A DNA stretch of 64,000 bases from Bradyrhizobium sp. in8p8. Its GTDB lineage: Bacteria; Pseudomonadota; Alphaproteobacteria; Rhizobiales; Xanthobacteraceae. Under the pieces are notes generated by a model that worked only from the letters and a program-made list of their open reading frames with translations, searched no databases and was not told the DNA's origin. Within the stretch, counting starts at the first letter, position 1. Every line of letters begins with the position of its first letter. Below are positions 44,597 to 55,093 of the stretch, in pieces. The stretch covers positions 1-64,000 of the forward strand of contig NZ_AUGD01000001.1 of NCBI RefSeq assembly GCF_000426845.1, written 5' to 3'. A program made the position numbers and the translations under genes.

Positions 44597-47110
44597 ATGA
44601 CATCGCCAAAGCTCGACCGCCGCCAGATGCTGAAGCTCGAGGCCGCCGCGATCGCCGCGGCCGCCGCAGGCATGCCGGCTCCGGCGCTCGCCGCCAACCT
44701 CGTTGCCGAGCGCAACGCAAGCGAAATGAAATGGGACAAGGCCGCCTGCCGCTTCTGCGGCACCGGCTGCTCCGTGATGGTCGCCACCAAGGATAACCGT
44801 GTCGTCGCCACGCACGGCGACACCAAGGCCGAGGTGAACCGCGGCCTGAACTGCGTCAAGGGCTACTTCCTCTCCAAGATCATGTACGGCCACGACCGCC
44901 TGACCCAGCCGATGCTGCGCAAGACGAACGGCAAGTACGACAAGAACGGCGAGTTCACGCCTGTGAGCTGGACCGAAGCCTTCGACATCATGGAACAGAA
45001 ATGGAAGGAGGCGATCAAGAAGCGCGGCCCGAACGGCGTCGCCATGTTCGGCTCCGGGCAGTGGACGATCTGGGAAGGCTACGCGGCATCGAAGCTGTTC
45101 AAGGCCGGCTTCCGCACCAACAACATCGATCCGAATGCGCGGCACTGCATGGCCTCCGCAGTGGCCGGCATGATGCGCACCTTCGGCATCGACGAACCGC
45201 CCGGTTGCTATGACGACATCGAGGCCACCGACGCGTTCGTGCTGTGGGGCTCCAACATGGCGGAGATGCACCCCATTCTGTGGACGCGCCTGACCGACCG
45301 CCGGCTGTCCGCTCCGCATGTCCGCGTCGCCGTGCTCTCCACCTTCGAGCACCGCTCGTTCGACCTCGCCGACATCGGCATGGTGTTCAAGCCGCAGACC
45401 GACCTCTACATCCTCAACGCCATCGCCAATCACATCATCAAGACCGGCCGGGTCAACAAGGACTTCGTCGCCAAGCATACCGTGTTCAAGCGCGGCCAGA
45501 CCGATATCGGTTACGGCCTGCGGCCCGAGCATCCGCTGCAGAAGAAGGCGACGGGTGCGGCGAAGCCCAACGACGCTACCGACATGAGCTATGACGAGTT
45601 CGTCAAGTTCGTGTCCGAGTACACGCTGGAGAAGGCCGCCGAAATGTCTGGCGTGCCGCTCAACCGCCTCACGGCACTCGCCGAGCTCTACGCCGATCCC
45701 AAGACAAAAGTGGTCTCGTTCTGGACCATGGGCTTCAACCAGCATACGCGCGGCGTCTGGTGCAACAACCTCGTCTACAACATCCATCTGTTGACCGGAA
45801 AGATCTCCGCGCCCGGAAACAGCCCGTTCTCGCTGACCGGTCAACCGTCGGCCTGCGGCACCGCGCGCGAGGTCGGCACCTTCTCGCACCGCCTGCCCGC
45901 CGACATGGTCGTGACCAACAAGGCGCACCGCGATCACGCCGAGCACATCTGGCAGCTGCCCGAGGGCACCATTCCCGACAAGAACGGCGCCCACGCCGTG
46001 CTGCAAAGCCGGATGCTGAAGGACGGCCTGATCAACGCCTATTGGGTGCAGGTCAACAACAACCTTCAGGCCGGCCCCAACATCAACGAAGAGACCTATC
46101 CGGGCTTCCGCAACCCCGACAATTTTATCGTGGTCTCGGATGCCTATCCGTCGGTGACCGCGCTTGCGGCCGACCTGATCCTGCCCACCGCGATGTGGGT
46201 GGAGAAGGAGGGAGCCTACGGCAATGCCGAGCGGCGCACCCAGTTCTGGCACCAGCTCGTCTCCGCCCCGGGCGAATCGAAGTCGGATCTCTGGCAGCTC
46301 ATGGAATTCTCCAAGCGCTTCAAGATCGCGGAGGTCTGGCCGGAGGAGCTGATCGCCAAGAAGCCGGAATATCGCGGCAAGACGCTGTTCGACGTGCTCT
46401 TCAGGAACGGGCAGGTCGACAAATTCCCCGTTAGCGACATCGAGCCCGGCTACGCCAACGACGAGTCCAAGGCGTTCGGCTTCTATGTCCACAAGGGCCT
46501 GTTCGAGGAATATGCCCAGTTCGGGCGCGGCCACGGCCACGACCTCGCGCCGTTCGACACCTACCACCGCGAGCGCGGCCTGCGCTGGCCCGTCGTCAAC
46601 GGCCAGGAGACGAAGTGGCGCTTTCGCGAGGGCAGCGATCCCTATGTCAAGCAGGGCACCGAGGTGCAGTTCTATGGCCACGCCGACGGCAAGGCCCGTA
46701 TCTTCGCGCTGCCCTACGAGCCTCCGGCGGAATCGCCCGACAAGGAATATCCCTACTGGCTCTCCACCGGCCGTGTGCTGGAGCACTGGCATTCCGGCAC
46801 AATGACGCGCCGCGTGCCCGAGCTCTACAAGGCATTCCCCGAAGCCGTCTGCTTCATGCATCCCGACGATGCCCAGGAGGCCAAGCTCCGCCGCGGGGAT
46901 GAAGTAAAGGTCGTCTCCCGCCGCGGCTTCATCCGCGCCCGCGTCGAAACCCGCGGCCGCGACCGGCCGCCGCGTGGCCTCGTGTTCGTGCCGTGGTTCG
47001 ACGAATCCAAGCTGATCAACAAGGTGACGCTCGACGCCACCGACCCGATCTCGCTGCAAACCGACTTCAAGAAATGCGCCGTGCGCATCGAGCGGGTGAA
47101 CATGTCATGA
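44597..47110 (+). CDS. napA: Periplasmic nitrate reductase catalytic subunit NapA
   Basis: 837 residues; reduces nitrate to nitrite in the periplasm. A twin-arginine signal (RRQMLK, Arg 8-9) is followed by the 4Fe-4S motif Cys51-x2-Cys54-x3-Cys58-x27-Cys86 and the molybdenum ligand Cys184 in NARHCMAS. The bis-MGD-binding molybdopterin fold continues to the C-terminus ([18 protein letters not shown]). AGGAAGAG precedes the ATG. The frame is open further upstream through napD, but that part is out of family. Its stop overlaps the napB start (ATGA). Confidence 0.98.
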   Translation: MTSPKLDRRQMLKLEAAAIAAAAAGMPAPALAANLVAERNASEMKWDKAACRFCGTGCSVMVATKDNRVVATHGDTKAEVNRGLNCVKGYFLSKIMYGHDRLTQPMLRKTNGKYDKNGEFTPVSWTEAFDIMEQKWKEAIKKRGPNGVAMFGSGQWTIWEGYAASKLFKAGFRTNNIDPNARHCMASAVAGMMRTFGIDEPPGCYDDIEATDAFVLWGSNMAEMHPILWTRLTDRRLSAPHVRVAVLSTFEHRSFDLADIGMVFKPQTDLYILNAIANHIIKTGRVNKDFVAKHTVFKRGQTDIGYGLRPEHPLQKKATGAAKPNDATDMSYDEFVKFVSEYTLEKAAEMSGVPLNRLTALAELYADPKTKVVSFWTMGFNQHTRGVWCNNLVYNIHLLTGKISAPGNSPFSLTGQPSACGTAREVGTFSHRLPADMVVTNKAHRDHAEHIWQLPEGTIPDKNGAHAVLQSRMLKDGLINAYWVQVNNNLQAGPNINEETYPGFRNPDNFIVVSDAYPSVTALAADLILPTAMWVEKEGAYGNAERRTQFWHQLVSAPGESKSDLWQLMEFSKRFKIAEVWPEELIAKKPEYRGKTLFDVLFRNGQVDKFPVSDIEPGYANDESKAFGFYVHKGLFEEYAQFGRGHGHDLAPFDTYHRERGLRWPVVNGQETKWRFREGSDPYVKQGTEVQFYGHADGKARIFALPYEPPAESPDKEYPYWLSTGRVLEHWHSGTMTRRVPELYKAFPEAVCFMHPDDAQEAKLRRGDEVKVVSRRGFIRARVETRGRDRPPRGLVFVPWFDESKLINKVTLDATDPISLQTDFKKCAVRIERVNMS

Positions 47111-47577
47111 TGAAACGATCCGCAATCATCCTGCTCGCCTTCGCGATCGCAGCGGGCACGAGTTCGCTGACGGCGCAGACCGTGACGTCCGGCCTGCGCG
47201 GCCCGACCCCGCTCAACGACGAGGGCCCGGCGCCGCCGATGCTGCCGAACCGCAACACCTCCGAGAAGGAGGTCCGCAACTATCCGGAGCAGCCGCCTGT
47301 CATCCCGCACACGATCGACGGCTACCAGGTCGATCTCAACGGCAACAAATGCCTGTCCTGCCATGCGCGGGCGCGCACCGCGGAATCGCAGGCGCCGATG
47401 GTTTCGATCACGCACTTCATGGACCGCGACGGCCAGTTCCTGGCGTCGGTCTCGCCGCGACGTTTCTTTTGCACCGAGTGCCACGTGCCGCAGAGCACCG
47501 CCACTCCGCCCGTCAGCAACGACTTCATCGACATCGACACGCTGCTGTCGCGCGCCACCCCAGGTGGCCGGCGATGA
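47107..47577 (+). CDS. napB: NapB, dihaem cytochrome c subunit of nitrate reductase
   Basis: 156 residues. A Sec signal peptide ([19 protein letters not shown]) precedes a mature part with two haem-binding sites, CLSCH (82-86) and CTECH (122-126), and the distal His in SITHF. It passes electrons from NapC to NapA. Two adjacent ATG codons (47107 and 47110) are possible starts. It overlaps napA upstream and napC downstream by ATGA. Confidence 0.97.
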   Translation: MMKRSAIILLAFAIAAGTSSLTAQTVTSGLRGPTPLNDEGPAPPMLPNRNTSEKEVRNYPEQPPVIPHTIDGYQVDLNGNKCLSCHARARTAESQAPMVSITHFMDRDGQFLASVSPRRFFCTECHVPQSTATPPVSNDFIDIDTLLSRATPGGRR

Positions 47578-48227
47578 CGACGACCGCTGACGATCCCAAT
47601 GCCGGGCTGAACGCAAGGCGCAGTTTCCTGGCGCGAAGCCGGGACTTTGCGCTCGAGCTCTGGCGGGTGCTGACCCGGCCGAGCTCGGTGTTCGCGCTCG
47701 GCACCCTGGTGCTGGCCGGTTTCGTCGCCGGCGTGATCTTCTGGGGCGGCTTCAACACCGCGCTGGAGCTCACCAACACCGAGAAGTTCTGCACCGGCTG
47801 CCACGAGATGAAGGACAACGTCTACGCGGAGCTGAAGTCGACCGTCCACTTCACCAACCGCTCCGGCGTGCGCGCGACCTGTCCGGACTGCCACGTGCCG
47901 CACAACTGGACCGACAAGATCGCACGCAAGATGCAGGCCTCGAAGGAGGTCTGGGGCAAGATCTTCGGCACGATCGACACGCGCGAGAAATTCCAGGATC
48001 ACCGGCTCGAGCTCGCCGCACATGAATGGGCGCGCTTCAAGGCCAACGATTCGCTGGAATGCCGCAACTGCCACAGCGCCGATTCCATGGACGTCACCAA
48101 GCAATCGCCGCGGGCTTCGGTGGCGCACCAGCGCTTCCTGTTCACCAAGGAAAAGACCTGCATCGACTGCCACAAGGGCATCGCCCACCAGCTGCCCGAC
48201 ATGCGCGGCGTTCCCGGCTGGCAGTAA
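47574..48227 (+). CDS. napC: NapC, membrane-anchored tetrahaem quinol dehydrogenase
   Basis: 217 residues. One membrane anchor (about 40-58) and four haem motifs: CTGCH (73-77), CPDCH (103-107), CRNCH (163-167) and CIDCH (196-200), typical of the NapC/NirT family. It oxidises quinol and reduces NapB. As the last gene of the operon it completes the core Nap chain; there is no napF, napG or napH, as in Bradyrhizobium. Confidence 0.97.
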   Translation: MTTTADDPNAGLNARRSFLARSRDFALELWRVLTRPSSVFALGTLVLAGFVAGVIFWGGFNTALELTNTEKFCTGCHEMKDNVYAELKSTVHFTNRSGVRATCPDCHVPHNWTDKIARKMQASKEVWGKIFGTIDTREKFQDHRLELAAHEWARFKANDSLECRNCHSADSMDVTKQSPRASVAHQRFLFTKEKTCIDCHKGIAHQLPDMRGVPGWQ

Positions 48228-48416
48228 GCTCCGCTCCAGGCGCACCGCTCGCCGGGCGCGGCGGGCGGACAACGTCAGACATGCCGAATTCTGATAGCGA
48301 AAGTTCCCCTCGGCAGTTTCATTATACCGCCGCGTTATGCCGGGCTTAAATCGCAGGACCGATCATGTCAGGCGCGGCGTAAGCCGTCCCAGTCCTACTG
48401 CGATGGCCAGAAAAGC

Positions 48417-49508
48417 ATGATGCAGCAGACGAATTCCATCATCGACGAGCTCGAAGATGCGGTCCGTAACGGCTCCTCGGCCAAACGGATCGAGACGTTG
48501 CGACGGGTGACAGACCTGTTTCTCGACCAGGGGCAGCGCCTCAGCGACGATCAGGTCGAGGTCTTCGATCATGTGCTCTCGCATCTGGTGACGCGGGTGG
48601 AAAGTCGTGTCAGGGCCGAGCTTGGCGATCGTCTGGCGCCGCTGGATTATGCACCTGCCGGCGTGCTCGAACGCCTCGCCTGGGACGACGAGATCGCCGT
48701 CGCGGGCAAGGTGCTGACCGAGTCCAATCGCCTGAGCACCCCGACGCTGGTCGAGATCGCGAAAGCCAAGGGACAGGATCACCTGTTCGCCATTTCCGGC
48801 CGCGCCGACCTGCCGGAGGTCGTCACCGACGTCCTGGTCGAGCGCGGCGAGCGCAAGGTCATCCGCCGCCTTGCCGTCAACACGACCGCCCGCTTTTCCG
48901 AGGACGGCTATGGCGGCATGATCGCGCACGCGGAAGCCGACGAAACGCTCGCCGAATCGCTCGGCCTGCGCATCGATCTTCCCATCAAATATCTTCGCGA
49001 CCTGCTGCAGCGCGCGACCGAAGCCGTGCGCGCGCGCCTTGCGACCATTGCCCCGCCGGAGCTCCAGGCCGAGATCAAGCGCATCCTCGCCGCGATCACC
49101 AGCAAGGCGGCCCCGCCAGAGCCGAAGCGGGATTTCAGCCTGGCTGAAGCGGCCGTCAAGCGGATGAAGGGCCTCAACGAACTCAACGATGCCGCCATCG
49201 CCCGGTTCGCGGAAACCAGGAGATTCGACGAGGTTGCCGCCGCGCTCGGGCTTCTCAACAACAGCGCGCCAACCGAGCTGATGGCGAAGGTTCTGGAAGG
49301 GCCGCGTGCCGATCTCGTGCTGATCCCGTGCAAATCGGCAGGCCTCGGCTGGCCGACGGTCGAAAGAATCCTCTGCAATCGTCCAGCCAAGTACCGCATC
49401 GACGAGGCCACCCTGAAGCTCGCGGGCACGGATTTCGCCAAGCTGTCCCCCGCGACGGCCGAGCGCACACTGCGATTCTGGCAGCTGCACGACCGGATCG
49501 ACAAATAG
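48417..49508 (+). CDS. DUF2336 domain protein
   Basis: 363 residues, soluble and almost entirely helical. The N-terminal half (IDELEDAVRNGSSAKRIETLRRVTDLFL through LAVNTTARFSEDGYGGMIAHAEADETLAESLGLR) matches DUF2336, an alpha-helical family in alphaproteobacteria with HEAT-like character. It has no enzymatic motif or signal peptide. Function unknown; some DUF2336 proteins are associated with motility or cell-cycle loci elsewhere, but nothing here decides this. Confidence 0.8.
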   Translation: MMQQTNSIIDELEDAVRNGSSAKRIETLRRVTDLFLDQGQRLSDDQVEVFDHVLSHLVTRVESRVRAELGDRLAPLDYAPAGVLERLAWDDEIAVAGKVLTESNRLSTPTLVEIAKAKGQDHLFAISGRADLPEVVTDVLVERGERKVIRRLAVNTTARFSEDGYGGMIAHAEADETLAESLGLRIDLPIKYLRDLLQRATEAVRARLATIAPPELQAEIKRILAAITSKAAPPEPKRDFSLAEAAVKRMKGLNELNDAAIARFAETRRFDEVAAALGLLNNSAPTELMAKVLEGPRADLVLIPCKSAGLGWPTVERILCNRPAKYRIDEATLKLAGTDFAKLSPATAERTLRFWQLHDRIDK

Positions 49509-49607
49509 CCGGGGACGGGCAGGACGGCCTGAACGCCGCTTGAACGGCTGGCCGCAATGGTTAGCTTCCGCGAAGCGGCGAATCGCCGGTTCCTTCTCAA
49601 GACGGAC

Positions 49608-50723
49608 ATGCCCACCTTCACCCCGCATCAGGACGCCGCGCTCAAGGCCGTTGGCGACTGGCTCAAGGCCAAGCCCGGCCGGGGCGGCACGCCGCCGGTG
49701 TTCCGCCTGTTCGGCTTTGCCGGCACCGGCAAGACCACGCTGGCGCGGCACATCGCCGAGGGCGTCGATGGCGAGGTGAAGTTCGCCGCCTTCACCGGCA
49801 AGGCCGCACTCGTCATGCGCAACAAGGGTTGCGACGACGCGTCCACCATCCACTCGCTGATCTACCGCGCCCGCGAATCCGGCGAGGAGCAGCCGAGCTT
49901 CGAGCTGTGGGACGATGCGCCGGCCTCCAAGGCCAAGCTGATCGTCATCGACGAATGCTCGATGGTCGATGCCGAATTGGGGCGCGACTTGATGTCGTTC
50001 GACTGCCCTCTCTTGGTGCTGGGCGATCCCGCGCAGCTGCCGCCGATCCAGGGCGGCGGCTTCTTCACCAATTCGGAGCCGGATGCGATGCTGACCGAGG
50101 TGCATCGTCAGGCCCAGGACGATCCGATCGTGCGGATGTCGATGGACGTCAGGGAAGGTCGCGAGCTCGACATCGGCCGCTACGGCGAGAGCGAGGTGGT
50201 GTCGCGGAAGGAGCTCGATCCCGACCGCGTGATGGGCGCCGACCAGATCCTGGTCGGTCGCAACAACACGAGGCGCGCCTACAACATGCGGGTGCGTCAG
50301 CGCCAGAACATCGAGGACCAGTTTCCAGTCGCCGGCGACAAGCTGGTGTGCCTGCGCAACAATCGCAAGAAGGGCCTGTTCAACGGCGGCCTGTGGCGCG
50401 TGAAGTCGCGCAACACATCGCGATCGAAGTCACGCATCCTCAGCATGCGGCTGATGCCGGACGAGGATTTCGGTCACAAGGTCACGAAGGTCTCGGTTCG
50501 CGCGGATTGCTTCGAGGGCGGCATCGAGCAGATCGCGTGGGAGCAACGCAAGCCCTATGACGAGTTCGATTACGGCTACGTGCTGACCGTGCACAAGTCG
50601 CAGGGCTCGCAATGGGACGATGTCGTGCTGTTCGACGAGAGCTTTGCGTTCCAGGAGTCCAGGGCAAGGTGGCTCTATACCGGCATCACGCGCGCCGCGA
50701 AGCGGCTGAGCGTGGTGGTGTGA
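49608..50723 (+). CDS. Dda/RecD2-like ATP-dependent DNA helicase (superfamily 1)
   Basis: 371 residues, much shorter than RecD2 and lacking its N-terminal domain. Helicase motifs are in order: Walker A GFAGTGKTT, motif Ia FTGKAALVMRNKG, Walker B IDECSM, motif III LGDPAQLPPI, and the C-terminal UvrD-like VLTVHKSQGSQWDDVV and YTGITRAAKRLSVVV. It should unwind DNA 5' to 3' like phage T4 Dda, possibly in repair. An upstream ATG at 49557 is possible, but the extra 17 residues do not look like the family. It is not linked to other repair genes. Confidence 0.87.
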   Translation: MPTFTPHQDAALKAVGDWLKAKPGRGGTPPVFRLFGFAGTGKTTLARHIAEGVDGEVKFAAFTGKAALVMRNKGCDDASTIHSLIYRARESGEEQPSFELWDDAPASKAKLIVIDECSMVDAELGRDLMSFDCPLLVLGDPAQLPPIQGGGFFTNSEPDAMLTEVHRQAQDDPIVRMSMDVREGRELDIGRYGESEVVSRKELDPDRVMGADQILVGRNNTRRAYNMRVRQRQNIEDQFPVAGDKLVCLRNNRKKGLFNGGLWRVKSRNTSRSKSRILSMRLMPDEDFGHKVTKVSVRADCFEGGIEQIAWEQRKPYDEFDYGYVLTVHKSQGSQWDDVVLFDESFAFQESRARWLYTGITRAAKRLSVVV

Positions 50724-50731
50724 TGCTGCAA

Positions 50732-50757
50732 CCCGGATGAGCGTAGCGACATCCCGG
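50732..50757. repeat. Palindromic intergenic repeat unit
   Basis: CCCGGATGAGCGTAGCGACATCCCGG, an imperfect inverted repeat of the dispersed intergenic type, 8 bases after the helicase stop. It could form the transcript end. Confidence 0.55.
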
Positions 50758-50892
50758 AAGAAAGGACCCGCCTGTCGCTGCGCTCATACTGACTGCGAAC
50801 CCGCCCGCAAAGGGCAGCCGCGCCGAGGTACATTCACCGCGCGCTAGGCTTTTTAGTGTATCAGCTTGCGATCTGCATCGGAGCGGAACGTT

Positions 50893-52266
50893 ATGACTGC
50901 ACGCGCAACAAGATCTCATGAACTCGTTACCCGATCCGATTGTACACTGAGCCGACGGAGCTTCCTGAAGTCCGCGAGTGTGGCAGCAGGCTCCCTCGCA
51001 CTGTCGACCGCGATTCCGGGAACCGCTCTTGCGGCGCCGGCGACGCGTACGAACCCGAGCGGGCCGGTGCGCGTCTCGAAGGAACGGCTCGATAAGCTGG
51101 CCGCGACGTTCTATGCCGTCTTCAACGAGGGCAATATTCTGCCGGCGCCCTTCCCGGACAAATTCGCCGCGCGCAACGACGTCGAGCTGAGGCGCATCGT
51201 CACTTTCACGCGCATCCCCGAGACGGGAGAACGCGTTGAGGTCAGCGGCCTGCTTGCCGTGCCGGCCGGCGCGCGCGGCGCCTTGCCGCTGGTGTCGTGG
51301 CAGCACGGCACGATCCTGTCGTTCGACGAGGTCCCCTCGAATCTTCTGCGCCTGGACGACCAGAAATATGAGCTGCGCGACAATGTCGACTCGATCGAGA
51401 CCCTGTTCAACATCCAGCGCTTCGCCGGCAACGGCTATGCGGTCGTCGCGGCCGACTATGTCGGCAAGGGCCCCTATCGCCGCGGCCGGAGCGAAGCCTA
51501 CGCGGTGAAGGGCGCGACCGTGCAATGCTGCCTCGACGTTCTGAGCGCCGGGCAGCGCGAACTGCGGACGCTGGGCCTGCGCCAATCCTCCCTGTTCCTG
51601 AACGGGTGGTCGCAAGGCGCGCTGAACACGCAGTGGCTCAAACAAGAGATGCAGCGCCGAGACATCAAGGTGCGGGCGGCCGCGGCTGAGAGTCCGTTCA
51701 ACAATCTCGCCGAGAGCTTCCACTATTGGTCGAACCCCGCCGCCTATATTCCGGCCTCGGAAAGCTCGTATCCGATGCCGCCGGCCTGGATCACGCCTTG
51801 CATCATCGTCCTGCTCGGCAGCTATCGGCGCTATTACGGGCTGAACGATTTGTTCAAGACGGCGATCAAGCCGCAATATCGGGCCTTCGCGGAAAAGTAC
51901 TGGACCGATTACAGCCTCGATGGAGAGATCGCGAAGAGCATTCCTCCTGCGGGCGATTTCCTGACCGACGGCTTCTTCGATCGTTTCACCAACGACACGA
52001 ACAGCAAGTTCATGCGCCGGCTGGGCGACAACGGCACGACGTTCTGGGACTACGATTCCCCGATCAAGTTCTACTACGGAATGGCCGACGAGGCCTTGCC
52101 GCCGCGCCTGGTGCAGCCGGCCATCGTCGCCGGCGGGCACTTCGCCGACGGCGTTCCGGTCAAGGGCGCGAGCCACCGCGGCACGTTCCTGGCGAGCCTC
52201 TATGGCGAAAGTACCGTCCTGAACGGATCTCCGACGGCGTTCGACTGGTTCAATACGCTGCTGTGA
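50893..52266 (+). CDS. Tat-exported alpha/beta hydrolase (secretory lipase-like)
   Basis: 457 residues. A twin-arginine signal (LSRRSFLKSASV, Arg 21-22, cleavage near ALA|AP) precedes an alpha/beta-hydrolase fold. The nucleophile elbow is GWSQGA (Ser about 239), and WQHGTILS suggests the oxyanion region. It resembles secreted lipases and esterases that act on polymers or triglycerides; the substrate is unknown. The ATG at 50893 has GGA 5 bases upstream, and a weaker start 27 bases before it is rejected. It stands alone. Confidence 0.78.
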   Translation: MTARATRSHELVTRSDCTLSRRSFLKSASVAAGSLALSTAIPGTALAAPATRTNPSGPVRVSKERLDKLAATFYAVFNEGNILPAPFPDKFAARNDVELRRIVTFTRIPETGERVEVSGLLAVPAGARGALPLVSWQHGTILSFDEVPSNLLRLDDQKYELRDNVDSIETLFNIQRFAGNGYAVVAADYVGKGPYRRGRSEAYAVKGATVQCCLDVLSAGQRELRTLGLRQSSLFLNGWSQGALNTQWLKQEMQRRDIKVRAAAAESPFNNLAESFHYWSNPAAYIPASESSYPMPPAWITPCIIVLLGSYRRYYGLNDLFKTAIKPQYRAFAEKYWTDYSLDGEIAKSIPPAGDFLTDGFFDRFTNDTNSKFMRRLGDNGTTFWDYDSPIKFYYGMADEALPPRLVQPAIVAGGHFADGVPVKGASHRGTFLASLYGESTVLNGSPTAFDWFNTLL

Positions 52267-52425
52267 GCGGGACCCCCGGCCCGGCGGGCGCCCTCACGGA
52301 CTCGTGTCCGGCCGCCTGTAACAGCGGGGCGGGACAGTCGTATCTTCGGCAACGACCGACGCCGGCGAGGCTATTCGCCCGGGCCGGCTCGCCTTAGACT
52401 GCCCACCCTTGCCAGAGGATCCGCC

Positions 52426-53130
52426 ATGCGCCGACCCGCCCTCGCCTTCCTGCTCGCCGCAACCACCGCCCTGACGCTGGCCCTTGCCGTGCCGTCACGC
52501 GCCGCGGAGGAGGCGGTCGTGATCCCTCCTCCCGCAATGGACGCGGCGCCTGCGAGCGGCATCCAGACCGCCGTGCTCGCCGGCGGCTGCTTCTGGGGCG
52601 TGCAGGGCGTCTTCCAGCACACCGCGGGCGTCCTCAACGCAATCTCCGGCTATGCCGGCGGCACCAAGGCGACCGCCGACTACCAGAGCGTATCGAGCGG
52701 CCGCACCGGCCATGCCGAGGCGGTCGAGATCAAGTATGACCCGAAGAAGATCTCCTACGGCAAGATCCTCCAGATCTACTTCTCCGTGGTGCACGACCCG
52801 ACCCAGCTCAATCGGCAGGGCCCCGATGTCGGCCCGCAATATCGCTCGGCCATCTTCGTGTCATCCGACGAACAGAAGAAGGTAGCGGAGGCCTATATCG
52901 CCCAGCTCAACGGCGCGAAGGTCTTCAAGAAGCCGATCGTGACCAAGGTCGGTGCGCTGGAGGCGTTCTACCCGGCGGAGGCTTACCACCAGGATTATCT
53001 GACGCTGCACCCGAACCAGCCCTACATTGCCTATAACGACATCCCGAAGGTCGAGAACCTGAAAAAGCTGTTCGCGGATAACTATATCGAGAAGCCGACG
53101 CTGGTGAATGCCGGCAAGGCCACCAACTGA
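52426..53130 (+). CDS. msrA: Peptide-methionine (S)-S-oxide reductase MsrA, exported
   Basis: 234 residues. An N-terminal Sec signal peptide (ALAFLLAATTALTLALAVPSRA) is followed by the MsrA core with GCFWG (54-58, catalytic Cys55), GYAGG, GHAEAVEI and the YHQDYL segment. It repairs (S)-methionine sulfoxide and here should work in the periplasm. GAGGATC precedes the ATG. msrB begins 30 bases after the stop, so the pair is probably an operon. Confidence 0.95.
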   Translation: MRRPALAFLLAATTALTLALAVPSRAAEEAVVIPPPAMDAAPASGIQTAVLAGGCFWGVQGVFQHTAGVLNAISGYAGGTKATADYQSVSSGRTGHAEAVEIKYDPKKISYGKILQIYFSVVHDPTQLNRQGPDVGPQYRSAIFVSSDEQKKVAEAYIAQLNGAKVFKKPIVTKVGALEAFYPAEAYHQDYLTLHPNQPYIAYNDIPKVENLKKLFADNYIEKPTLVNAGKATN

Positions 53131-53160
53131 TCGAAAGATCACCAAAGCAACGGGAGATCC

Positions 53161-53580
53161 ATGCCCGACACCAAGACGAAGATCACGGATGACAAAGTCA
53201 TCAAGAGCGAGGAGCAGTGGCGGCGCGAACTGACGCCGATGCAGTACGCCGTGCTGCGCGAGAAGGCGACCGAGCGGCCGTTCTCCGGCGAGTATGAGCA
53301 CGAGCACCGTGCCGGCACTTATGTGTGCGCCGGCTGCGGCAATGTGCTGTTTGAATCCGACGCCAAGTTCGACTCCGGCTGCGGTTGGCCGAGCTTCACC
53401 CAGCCGGCGGTCGAGAGCCATATCGACGAGGAGCGGGATACGAGCCACGGCATGATCCGCACCGAGGTGCTCTGCTCCAAGTGCAGCGGCCATCTCGGCC
53501 ATGTCTTCCCCGACGGGCCCGGGCCGACCGGCCTGCGCTACTGCATCAACTCGGCAGCGCTGAAGCTGGAGCCGAAATGA
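53161..53580 (+). CDS. msrB: Peptide-methionine (R)-S-oxide reductase MsrB
   Basis: 139 residues. Zinc-binding pairs C56-xx-C59 and C105-xx-C108, recycling Cys74 in DSGCGWPSF and catalytic Cys128 in RYCINS mark a complete MsrB. Unlike its operon partner, it has no signal peptide, so it should be cytosolic and repairs (R)-methionine sulfoxide there. GGGAGATCC precedes the ATG. A perfect terminator follows. Confidence 0.96.
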   Translation: MPDTKTKITDDKVIKSEEQWRRELTPMQYAVLREKATERPFSGEYEHEHRAGTYVCAGCGNVLFESDAKFDSGCGWPSFTQPAVESHIDEERDTSHGMIRTEVLCSKCSGHLGHVFPDGPGPTGLRYCINSAALKLEPK

Positions 53581-53585
53581 GCGGC

Positions 53586-53635
53586 GCGGGATCGGGTTCC
53601 GACGTGGAACCCGATCCCGCGATGTGCTTTTCTCT
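53586..53635 (+). terminator. Rho-independent terminator of msrAB
   Basis: GCGGGATCGGGTTCC-GACGT-GGAACCCGATCCCGC, a perfect 15-base stem with a 5-base loop, starting 6 bases after the msrB stop and followed by a T-rich tail (GCTTTTCTCTTC). Confidence 0.88.
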
Positions 53636-53686
53636 TCTGGCGGAGCGGCCGATCCTCACGTTTCGGCGGCTGCCAGGGAGGATGCC

Positions 53687-53851
53687 ATGACGCTTGGGAC
53701 CATCCTGATCATCCTGGTCATCATCTATCTGATCGGCGGGCTCTCCGGCCGGTTCGGCGGCTACGGCTATGGCCTGGGCCATTCCGGCATGGGGATCGGC
53801 GGGGTGGTGCTGGTCGTGCTGATCGTGCTGCTGCTTCTTGGCAAGTTATGA
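53687..53851 (+). CDS. DUF3309 family small membrane protein
   Basis: 54 residues: MTLGTILIILVIIYLIGGL, a Gly/Tyr-rich loop (GRFGGYGYGLGHSGMGIGG) and a second helix VVLVVLIVLLLLGKL. This is the DUF3309 pattern, two helices with a Gly-rich turn, function unknown. GGGAGG precedes the ATG. A longer frame upstream is only the terminator region read through. Confidence 0.8.
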   Translation: MTLGTILIILVIIYLIGGLSGRFGGYGYGLGHSGMGIGGVVLVVLIVLLLLGKL

Positions 53852-54062
53852 TGCAATAAGTCGTTGATATTGCTGGATTTATATCACCCGTAGAGCTGCC
53901 ATGCGCGGATTCATCATCTCGCATCGCAGGGGTCGCATTTCTGTCAAAACGGCCTATATTAGAGGACGAAAATGACATGCGGCGGGCCCGCTTGATTGCG
54001 GCCTCTGCCCTCCCCAACCCCACGCGCTTAAAGCCCCAGAGAAGATCACGAGGTCTTTGACC

Positions 54063-54356
54063 ATGCGTCCACTGCGTCCGTTCAACTTCAACACCTCCGC
54101 CGAACTCTTCCCCGCCGCGATTCGCAAGAAGAAGCGCGCCGGCTTCACCTATCGCCGGTTCGGCACCGCAGCCGAGGCCGTGCAGTTCGCGATGGAGCAG
54201 TTGCCGACGGATTCGCTGAACGGCGCCTATCTCCAGGTCGAGGAAGCACGCTTCGACCAGAACGGCATCCGCTCGCTGTACGAAAGCGATGCCTTCCCGC
54301 TGCCCCGTCGGCCCAAGCCGGCCCCGGCCGCTGAGACCGACGCCGACGCGGCATAG
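54063..54356 (+). CDS. Conserved hypothetical protein
   Basis: 97 residues, soluble. [16 protein letters not shown], then [22 protein letters not shown] and [27 protein letters not shown] look conserved; the tail is Pro/Ala/Asp-rich. No family is recognised, but it is probably real, as similar short proteins occur in Bradyrhizobium from memory. The ATG is chosen over a TTG two codons upstream. Confidence 0.6.
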   Translation: MRPLRPFNFNTSAELFPAAIRKKKRAGFTYRRFGTAAEAVQFAMEQLPTDSLNGAYLQVEEARFDQNGIRSLYESDAFPLPRRPKPAPAAETDADAA

Positions 54357-54491
54357 GCTTTTCGCAAAACAGTTCGATGTGCGCAGAAGGCGCGATGGCC
54401 GAAAGGTCGTCGTGCCTTTTGTGTGTCGAGGCTCTTCTCCCGCCGGAGACATCCGGCGCATTGTCGAGCGGATGGATGTGCGGGGAGCGGC

Positions 54492-55028
54492 CTACATCCG
54501 CGGCTGCTTCTCCAGCCAGCGCTGGAGCAGGCGCACGTTGCGCATGTTGGCTCGGAACATCACGTCGAAGGCGTCGCCGGCGAATGGGATCAGGCCGACC
54601 GCGCCATCGAGCGCGACATTGCCGAGCATGCGCGCCGTGATGTGCCAGGGCGCGCCCAGCGCGCGAGCCTCGCGCACAAGCCATAGCGAGATCGCAGTCG
54701 TGATGATGTCGCCGACGACGGGGATCAGCCCGATCAGCCCGTCGATGCCGTAGCGGATGTTGGTGCCGGGCAGGATGAAGGCGACGTCGAGCAGCTTGGC
54801 GATGGCCTCGAGCCGCGCGATCCGCTGCTCGCGCGTCAGATTGCCGAACGGATTGCCTTGCCCGAACTCGAACCGAAACTCGCGAAATCCCTGCTCCAGC
54901 GTTTCGGGCCTGATTTCGTGCCCCTCCTGATCGATGATCGGCCCGCGCGCCTCCTTGCCGAAGGAGGTCGTACGCGAACTGCTCCCCGAAGGAGCTCGGC
55001 GCGGCGCAAGGATGTCGTCGTCGGACAT
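54492..55028 (-). CDS. DUF4112 family protein
   Basis: 178 residues. A polar N-terminus precedes the DUF4112 block: LEAIAKLLDVAFILPGTNIRYGIDGLIGLIPVVGDIITTAISLWLVREA and GNVALDGAVGLIPFAGDAFDVMFRANMRNVRLL, with hydrophobic hairpins that suggest a membrane-associated protein. The third in-frame start (ATG at 55028) is best placed, with GGAGG 8 bases upstream. Function unknown. Confidence 0.82.
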   Translation of the reverse strand: MSDDDILAPRRAPSGSSSRTTSFGKEARGPIIDQEGHEIRPETLEQGFREFRFEFGQGNPFGNLTREQRIARLEAIAKLLDVAFILPGTNIRYGIDGLIGLIPVVGDIITTAISLWLVREARALGAPWHITARMLGNVALDGAVGLIPFAGDAFDVMFRANMRNVRLLQRWLEKQPRM

Positions 55029-55093
55029 GGTCATGGCCTCCACACAACGCGCCGCCGCGACGGAGGTTGCCGCGCCGCGCCCGAAGGTCGCGC

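Noticed and set aside
44582..47059. An 825-residue frame on the minus strand over napA
   Set aside because: Antisense shadow of a well-identified gene; Leu/Val/Asp/His-rich with no domain.
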